In this document: positions 21,501-30,500 of the stretch, in pieces
Position numbering within the stretch: the first letter of the stretch is position 1
Layout: each line of letters opens with the position of its first letter
Origin: Litsea cubeba
Taxonomy: Eukaryota; Streptophyta; Magnoliopsida; Laurales; Lauraceae
NCBI GenBank assembly: GCA_012931725.1
Contig: CM022945.1
Span: forward strand, 152,668,382 to 152,732,381
Length of the DNA: 64,000 nucleotides
Reading direction: 5' to 3'
The notes under the pieces: model-generated
What the model saw: the letters and a program-made list of their open reading frames with translations, nothing else
What the model was told of the DNA's origin: nothing
The model's database searches: none
Program-made: the position numbers and the translations under genes

Positions 21501-24500
21501 AAAAAAAATCCCAAGTCTTTATTACATTGTTAATTCAACAAAATAAATTAAATATATCAATTTATATGATAGTCCACTTCTACATGCTTTATTTCTCATG
21601 ATAGATAGGATTATTAGCTGTAGGCAATGTATATCAGAAGTTTTGTTATTCTGTTCACAGCTTAGAGTAGACAAAAAAGAAAATATACAGTCACTGTAAA
21701 TAGAACGCAAGAAAATGTGAACTTACAGTGACTGTAATCCTGTAATAAGATCACAAACTGCAAAACTGAGGTTGATCAAGGCTAGCGTTTTGACGCTATG
21801 TCATTAAGACAGATTTGCTCTCGCTACAGTGCTCGCGATTCTGAACGTCTGTCTCCCAGGATACAATGATCACGCAGCTCAGAAGCAGCACTACAATCTG
21901 AAGTTCACAGAAAAACCTGATAGACATGCTTTCAGTTATTTTGAAGTTCGCAGTATCACCGGTCACATCCTGAAGGGCGATCGACCGAGTACACACGAAT
22001 TCCAGAAATTCCAGCAACTTCTCCATTCCATCTAATTCCTTCAATTCCATCCCAAATCCATCCAAAATCATCATAACACATGAAAACCCCATAATCCATC
22101 ACAAATCCATCATCCGTGGGCCATTGATCTTCCAAATGGGAGATCTCATCCATTAATCCACAAACAAGTCTTAAAAGAGGTAGATCTATGCATCAAATCA
22201 TCAACAAAATAGAGATTTACAAAATTCAAAGGAAGAGAACATGCATTCTATGCTAAATAGGTATATTGCACTTGCCTTTGGTCTGCAATAGAGGTCTCCT
22301 AGCTTGATCTTCAAGATCCAAGCCAAACGCCCTTAGATCCAAGCTCTAAGGTCTCCAATACTCTGAACAGCCCCTCAAAACCCATATGTCTATGAAAGTC
22401 TAAATTTATGGGCTACTAGAATGGAATACTAATAGTTCTAAAATTAACAATCAATGCACAGCGGAAATAAATCAATCAGACAATAGAACTAGTTATCTAC
22501 CAGTCACACACCATAAGAAGGCAGACACAAAATATATCGTGGAAACCCTATCCAGGGAGAAAAACCATGAACCAGAAATCAAGAGTTCACGAACAGTTAT
22601 AAGATATACTCACTAGCTCCTGTACCTCAGTCTGTACCTCGACCTCAGGACTATAGTTGTTCTTGCAAAGAATCCACTGACACGAAATCCACGTGCCACG
22701 TTCTCCTTACTTGATCTCCTCGCACCTTGCAAGCATAAGATGAACAATCTTCTCCTTCGAAAAGCAAAAGCAGCAACAACCTTCTAGAGCAGCCTTCAGA
22801 ACGATCTCTCAATGGCTCTAGAGAATAAACTCTCTCTTATGATCTCTCTGACTTAGATTAATGAGAGTGGTGGATCTCCATAGGGTTGAGAGTAACACCC
22901 TATATATAGCCCCAATTTCGTGCCTAATACTTAAAACACAAGTAGGACTCAGACTGGAAAAACAGAGTTTCAAAAGGAAACAGTTTCGTGCAAAAAGGAG
23001 ACTTTCCCAAAATTCTGCGCACTGTTCGCTCGAGCGAAGGTGAGAGCGCTCGAGCGGACTCCTTGCTGGATGAGATACGGAAATTCAGAACTCTTTTCTT
23101 CCAACTTTCTTCTTCTAAACCATTCAAGCTTTTCTTCTTGGAGTCCTTCCCTCTTATATCTTCGGAGTTCTTTTCTAAATAAAACATACAACTCAAAGAC
23201 TCCTAGAGTTTTGTCCAACATGAATTTAGCCAATACAAAAATACCTAACAATCTCCCCCTTTGGCAATTCATGGACAAAACTTTTACAAAAGATCTACCC
23301 AAAAGAAAAAACCAAAATACATTGAATTTTCAGCACAAAAAAAAAATTATCAGCTCCTGTAGATCTTTGCCTGTTGTCTCCCCCTAGCTTCAGCATTCTC
23401 CCCCTTTTTGTCCATAATTGACAAACAATTATCTTCAAGCAGCTTCTGTCAATCTGGTTTCTGCAGCTCCCCCTCAATTTTGACTCCCCCTCAGAAAGAT
23501 CTTCGTATCAGCACTGGGGTGGGGGCATGATCCTGTAGATCAGGGGTGATGAAGCTTTGGCACACACACTTGCATATTCAGACATTTCAGCAAAGTGTGT
23601 ACCAACACAGAAGATAAGTCTTCTTTCTTGACCAAAACAGCTTCGGTATTCTTTTTTTTCAGCTCAGCCTTCTGCGTTTTCCATTGCTTCTGATTTGGTA
23701 AACTTCGCAGCTTGTTGCAATGGGGTCGAATGTGTCCTTTAATTCCACAATGATGACAAGTGGGGATTCGTTCAGAACGTAACACATTCTGCTCCTTTGG
23801 AGCTTTCTTTGCAACACTAACAACCGGATTAGTAATAACTGAATTTTTAACAAAATAATTTTTACCTTTGGCATTTGAAGTGGATGCTCCGTTAGCGTAG
23901 CCAATACCATGCTTATCAGTATTTGCCTTTTGACTGCACAGGATGTCATCTAATTTTCTCGATCCAGTGTTCATCCTATTCAATGAAGCTTTAGCAGTGT
24001 CTAACTCAGATAGAACCATCTTGAGTTTTCCATTCAGATCAGAATTCTCTGCTTTCAAAGTCTTCATATCAGAATCAAGTAAGACAGACTTTTGTGATTC
24101 TGCAGTCAGTTTGTCAGCCAACTTGTTATTTTCATCCTCCGATTTTTATACTTTTGCAAGAGAATCTGCAAGTTCAGCTTTCAAGGAGGAATTCTGCTCT
24201 TCAGACATTTGCCAATTAAGAGCAACTTTTTCATTCACTTTAACCATCTTCATGGTTTTCTTGAAAAGTATTTCATATTCAGCTTTCCAATCTGGTTCTT
24301 CCTCTGACTCAGTATCATGATCAGTCTCAGCTTCAGAAGAAACATGGGAAGCAACAGAACTAGAAGTTGCCATAAAAGCAATAAACTTCCCCTTGCCAGT
24401 GTCAGACTTGTCAGACTCAAGATTTTCATCATTCTCATCAGAAGTGTCATCTTCCCAAGTAGTATTCAAGGCCTTCTTTTGAGATTTTTTATTTCCACAG

Positions 24501-27500
24501 TCATTAGCAATGTGTCCATAGCCTTGACACTCATAACATTGAATCCCTTTAAAAGATTTCTTCTTTCCAGAATTTTTAGGGATCTTCACATTGGTTCTCT
24601 GTCCCTTCATAAAAAGCTTAAATTGCTTCATGAATTGTACAGCAACTTGGGGATCAATTTCTTTTGAATCGGAATCTGAATCACTTGCAACTTTCTTATA
24701 CGATTCATTGGACGCTTTCTTGAATGGTTCCTTGAACGCTTTCAAAGCAATACCTTGAGATTTTGTCTTCCCATTAGATCTAAGGTTTGCTTCAAAAGTT
24801 TGTAGGTTGCCAACCAATTCTTCAGCTTTGAGAATATTCAAATTTTTATTCTCCTCAATAGCCACAACCTTTGCATCAAACCTTTCAGGAAGAGACCGCA
24901 GAATCTTTTTCACAATCCTATTTTCAGGAATTGGCTCTCCCAGAGTAAAGGTATCATTCACAATTGCATTCAGCTTTGAATTGCAATCTTCAAAAGTCTC
25001 ATCTTCTTCCATCTTTATGGTTTCGAAAGCTGTATACAATTTCTGAACTTTTGACTGTTTAACAGTTTCAGTGCCTTCATGCACAGTCTGCAGAATATCC
25101 CAAGCTTCTTTCGCAGTAATGCATGTAGAGATTCTACGAACCTCAGACATATTAACTACATTATAAATATCATTCAATGCTTTAGAGTTATAAGTGGCAG
25201 CCAACTCTTCTTCCTTAGTCCACTTATCTTCAAGTTTGAGATCAGTTACCCCATCAGCAGTAATAGTGGGTAAGGAATAGCCAATCACAACAGATTTCCA
25301 AACTTTCAGATCTATGGCTTTCAAAAAGGCAACCATCCGGACTTTCCAATAAGCATAATTGCTACCATCCAATAAAGGAGGCTTATTGGTTGAAATGCCT
25401 TCGCGGTAGATATCCATTCTTGCAAATAAAGATCAACACAATAAAATAGTGCAACCCGCTCTGATACCCATTGAAAGTCCAAATTTATGGGCTACTATAA
25501 TGGAATACTACTAGTTCTAAAATTAACAATCAATGCACAGTGAAAATAAATCAATTAGACAATAGAACTAGTTATCTACCAATCACACACCACAAGAAGG
25601 CAGACACAAAATATAGCGTGGAAACCCTATCCAGGGAGAAAAACCACGAACCAGAAATCAAGAGTTCACGAACAGTTACAATATATACTCACTAGCTCCT
25701 GTACCTCAGTCTGTACCTCGACCTCAGGACTATAGTTATTCTTGCAAAGAATCCAGTGACACGAGATCCAGTGCCCCGTTCTCCTTACTTGATCTCCTCG
25801 CACCTTGCAAGAACAAGATGAACAATCTTCTCCTTCGAAAAGCAGAAGCAGCAACAACCTTCTAGAGCAGCCTTCAGAACGATCTCTCAATGGCTCTAGA
25901 GAATAAACTCTCTCTTATGATCTCTCTGACTTAGATTAATGAGAGTGGTGTATCTCCATAGGGTTGAGAGTAACACCCTATATATAGCCCCAATTTCGTG
26001 CCTAATACTTAAAACACAAGTAGGACTCAGACTGGAAAAACAGAGTTTCAAAAGGAAACAGTTTCGTGCAAAAAGGAGACTTTCCCAAAATTCTGCGCAC
26101 TGTTCGCTCGAGCGAACTCTTCAACTATCTCGCGGTCGCTCGAGCGAAGGTGAGAGCGCTCGAGCGGACTCCTTGCTGGATGAGATACGGAAATTCAGAA
26201 CTCTTTTCTTCCAACTTTCTTCTTCTAAACCATTCAGGCTTTTCTTCTTGGAGTCCTTCCCTCTTATATCTTCGGAGTTCTTTTCTAAATAAAAAATACA
26301 ACTGAAAGACTCCTAGAGTTTTGTCCAACATGAATTTAGCCAATACAAAAATACCTAACAGTCTACAGATCTAAGCCTCCTACATCCAATTCCCATGAAG
26401 AAAATGCATAAGAATAGAGAATTCTAAGAAAGAGAGGTAGATCTACAAGGAAATAAAGCTAAGGAGAGAAATTTACATTGATATGAAGAAGAGAAGGAGA
26501 TCTAGAGAAGGAGAAGGGTCTTCTAGCTTGTGGAGGGCTGTAGCTTCAAGGATCTCTCGATCTTTTATGCTGGAAAGTGGAACCCTAGATCTGGGAATTC
26601 TCTTTGATGGAGGAAGGAGAGAGATGGAGGGAAATTGAAACGAGAAGAGAGAGAAGAGAGAAATGAGAGATAGAGAGATGAGATGGTCGATTGGAATGGG
26701 GAGGGTTTAGTTTTATAGGCTTTGGTTGGGGTAAAATGACTAAAATGCCCATATTAAGTGGTTTGGTTCATGGATGAAAATGCTACATAGCGGCCGAGCC
26801 CGCTATGCTACATAGAATTTATCGGGTATCCTTGTTGCGCCCGTAGCGGTCGTTACGCATACAGGCCGCCACGATTTGTGGCGCCCGCTACGACTCGGCT
26901 GCCCAAAAAAGAAAAAAAATCCAGAGAGAGATCGGACGTTGTTGTAACATGCAGAACTGAAATGTTCAAAAAAAAAAAAAGGAAAACTCCGTTTCACCGG
27001 AAAATGAAGGAAAGAAAAAAAAAAAGAAAGTAGATGGAGAAACATACCTGGAAGGCTGGAACTAGAAGCAGCAGCAGCCAGCCGCACCGCATCATCAGCA
27101 CCGCAGCACAGTAGTAGCAGCATGGCAGCACCGCAGCACAACAACAATAGCATGGCAGCACAGCAGTAGCAGCCAGCACGGCAACACCTTAGCAGCACCA
27201 CCACTTTTTTTCTCCTTCTCCTCCTCCTTTTCTTTCTTCTTTTTTCCTTCCCCTCTTCTTCTTTTATTTCTTCCTCTTTCTCGATCCTTCTGTTTGGGAG
27301 AAGGAACTAGGGCAACAAAACCATCTTTCGTCCCTTCTTTATTTAGCTAGTAGGGTAAATAAGAATGGGCCCACATTGGGCTCCCGTTATAAAAGGTGTA
27401 ATTACAGATTAAATGGGCCCACAGTGGATCACCTTATCAAAGTTATAAATAAAACTCAATCGGCCCCTCAGAAAAAATAAAGCTGATGCACCCAATGTTA

Positions 27501-30500
27501 TTAGTTATTACCATTGGTGGGCTCCATAATGGGTCCTAAATATTAAAAGAAAAAAAAAATCATGGCTTCGCCAAATAAATAAAAATTAGGGGCTTAGCAA
27601 AATTTTACTCTAATTAGACATAGAGACCAAGCAAATTTCACTCTAACCGGAAATAGGGCCATGGCCAATTTCACACTAATTGAAGATAGGCGCTAGCAAC
27701 ATTTTCTCTAATAGGAAATAGGGCTCCACCAAATTTCATTTTAATAGAAAATGGGACTCTAACCAAATTATGCTCTAATAGGACACAGTGGCCCAAATTA
27801 ATTTTACTCTGATAGGAAATAGGGCCCAGTTCAATTTTTTCTTTAACAGAATATTTTAAACTATATATATATACATACATTTCAAAATACAACTCAGAAA
27901 CTGAGTGAGGCCAACAAGAAACTTCCATCTTTTTCCGGACTACTGGGACAGGAGTCAGTACATCCTTCTCTTTGTTTGACGATTCTGCTAGAAAGCTGAT
28001 AAATCCTGAGCATGATTCTAGGAAGAAGGACAGGCCCGGTCAAACAAAGCGAGCCATGGATCTCCCCAAGTAGGATGATCTCTAAAAGTCGGGTATTGGG
28101 TTTTAAAGGCTAGCCATAGCTGTCCCTGCTTTTTACTCTAAGTTGAGGAAGGGTGCCGACAACCCTAGATATCCATTAAAAAAGGGCAGGCTAGGAGGTT
28201 CTGTTACTGAACTCGAACCCACTAAGCGGGATCCCTTGCCTGGTCTTACAGCTCAAAAAGGAGGATGAAGAATTGGGAGCCCAGTTCCTCATGCCAATAA
28301 GGGGTATTAGACCTTACCCGCAGGGAGTACGCTTGAACGGCACGCAAATGTGCATTCCCTGCTTTTTTTGGACAGAGTAGACAAAACTTTTTTTTTTTCT
28401 TTTGATATCTCCCGAACAATGAATCTAATTTTTAGAAATTTGATAGATACAGGACCGAAATTCAAAACTTCGGATTCTGAGGAGGAAGAGGCAAAAGAAA
28501 AGGCAAAAAAAATTGCAGATAAAAAAAACGAGAATGAAAGGATAGCAATAGCAGAAACTTGGGATACTATTATATTTGCTCAAGCAATAAGAGGTTCTCT
28601 CATTTTAAAATTTTCTGGATTTTTTAGATTTTTTGGGCGATCTTTTAAAATCGCACCACTACGCTATGTACACCCGCTTCATAGCGGTGGCCCGCCGCTA
28701 CCGCTATTTTCATCGTTGGTTTGGTTAATGAAGGGACAAAAGGCTATTTTAGGTTTAATTGCACAAATCTCCAAAAGAATTCCTCTAAAACTTAGGAATT
28801 ACATCTAGGGGCCTCTAACCAAATAACTAACTCTAGGAAGTCTAAGTAGACCCCTAACAATTCTAGAAATCTAAAAAAGATCCTAATTCCTATAAACTAT
28901 AGGCTCAAATCCTAGGAAAAGACTAAACTACCCTTGCTAACCCCTATTAGTTAGAATAGATAGATACAATTAGATATAATTAGCTTATAATTAGGCTAGT
29001 AAAGGGGTGCGGCCTCACGATTGGACTCTTTCTATCCAGTGACCTGTAGTTAAGACACCATCTAACCAAATCTACTTTGGAAGATTCATTTCAAACATTT
29101 ATTGAACTCTTTCTGTTCAGTGTCTTGTGGCCTCTAGAAGGTGCCTGGTTTTATGCTCAGCCACCCATTCTGTTCTAGAGTATAAGCACATGATGTTTGT
29201 GATTCAATCTCATTTTCAGTCATGGACATCTGAAAATGTTGAGATATATTCTCCCCCATTGTTAGACCTAAAAGTTGTGATTTTCTTATCAAACTTAATT
29301 TTCACCATTTTATAATAGGTTTTGAAAACATGTAAAACTTCATTATTTGATTTCACTAAATATACCCATATAATTTGAGTTGCATCATCTTTAAAAGTAA
29401 CAAAATAACGATGTGACATAAATTGAAATCACAAGAGCATACCACAGGCACATTAGAGTGAACTAAGCCCTATCAAAATGATATAGATCCATTTGAAATG
29501 GAGTGGTTTGTAAATTAGATGTTTAACAAATAGATAGTTTGATAAGACAAATTTTTTTTTTTTTAAATAGATTGTTTAAGATTCTTCTTGTTCTCAGTTT
29601 TTCATTAATTTCTCAAGATCTTCAATGAATCAGGAGCTGATTTTTTCCCACGTCACCGTTTCAGCCTTCTAAAGAGGATCAACTGTTCAGGTCATGATTT
29701 TGGGGCCCACATAAGTCCAGAAATATAGATCTAAGGTTTTGCCTTTTTCATAAATATCTTGAAATCCGTGAAAAATCAATGACTCAGATTTGGTCCACTG
29801 GCCTTGCTTAGTCTTATAAAGATTTCCGACGGCTTGAATCAATATTTAGTGGCCCACAATTTAAAAGAAGGAAAATACAACCGGGTTAAAAATTAGGTGA
29901 AAGTGGCTGCTTTTGGCCTTAGTATATCCAACAATTTTCTATTTTTCCTCAATTCCTAGAGATCTACATTGAATTAGGGTCTAACTTTTTAACCCATAGA
30001 TCTTTTTAGCCTTCCAAAGAGGATCAACGGTTCGGACCGTATTTTGGAGCTCACAGAAGTCCAAAAATGCATAAATAAGGTTTTACCTTTTTTCACAAAT
30101 ATCTCTAGATCTGTGACAAATCAAGGGCTCAAATCTGGTCATTGGCCATTCTTAGGCTCATAAACATTTCCAGCAGTTCGGATCATAAATTAATGCCCAC
30201 AATTATTTTTAGAGAAGGAAAAAATGAATTTCCTAAATATCACGTGAAAGCGGCTACTTTTGGCCTTAGTATATCCAATAGGTCTTAGGTTTTCATCAAT
30301 TTCTCGAGATCTACACTAAATTAGGGCTGATTTTTTAACCCATACCCATTTTCAACCTTTCAAAGAGGATCAGTGGTTCGCATAATGATTTTGTGGCCCA
30401 CAGAAGTCCAGAAATGCATATCTATGGTTCTTTCGTTTTTCTCAAATATCTTCAAGATCTTTGATAGATAGATCACGGCTCAAATTTGGTCCCCTTACCA

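Larger units (their letters stand above)
22393..26360 (-). mobile_element. Non-autonomous, gag-only Sirevirus-like copia element in AAPT intron 4
   Basis: LTRs at 22393-23250 and 25472-26360 are bounded by a perfect target duplication GTCTA (22388-22392 and 26361-26365). Read on the minus strand, the PBS and gag follow the right LTR, and a polypurine tract precedes the left LTR. Only gag is present between them; protease, integrase, RT and RNase H are absent. The gag type (MDIYREG start, long coiled coil, two zinc knuckles) fits the Sirevirus/Maximus lineage. This is the layout of gag-only dependent elements that need proteins from a relative. Confidence 0.92.

Noticed and set aside
27905..28364. 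Mitochondrial gene
   Set aside because: No rRNA, tRNA or protein gene was recognised. Organelle origin is only suspected from composition and from the neighbouring ycf1 piece.
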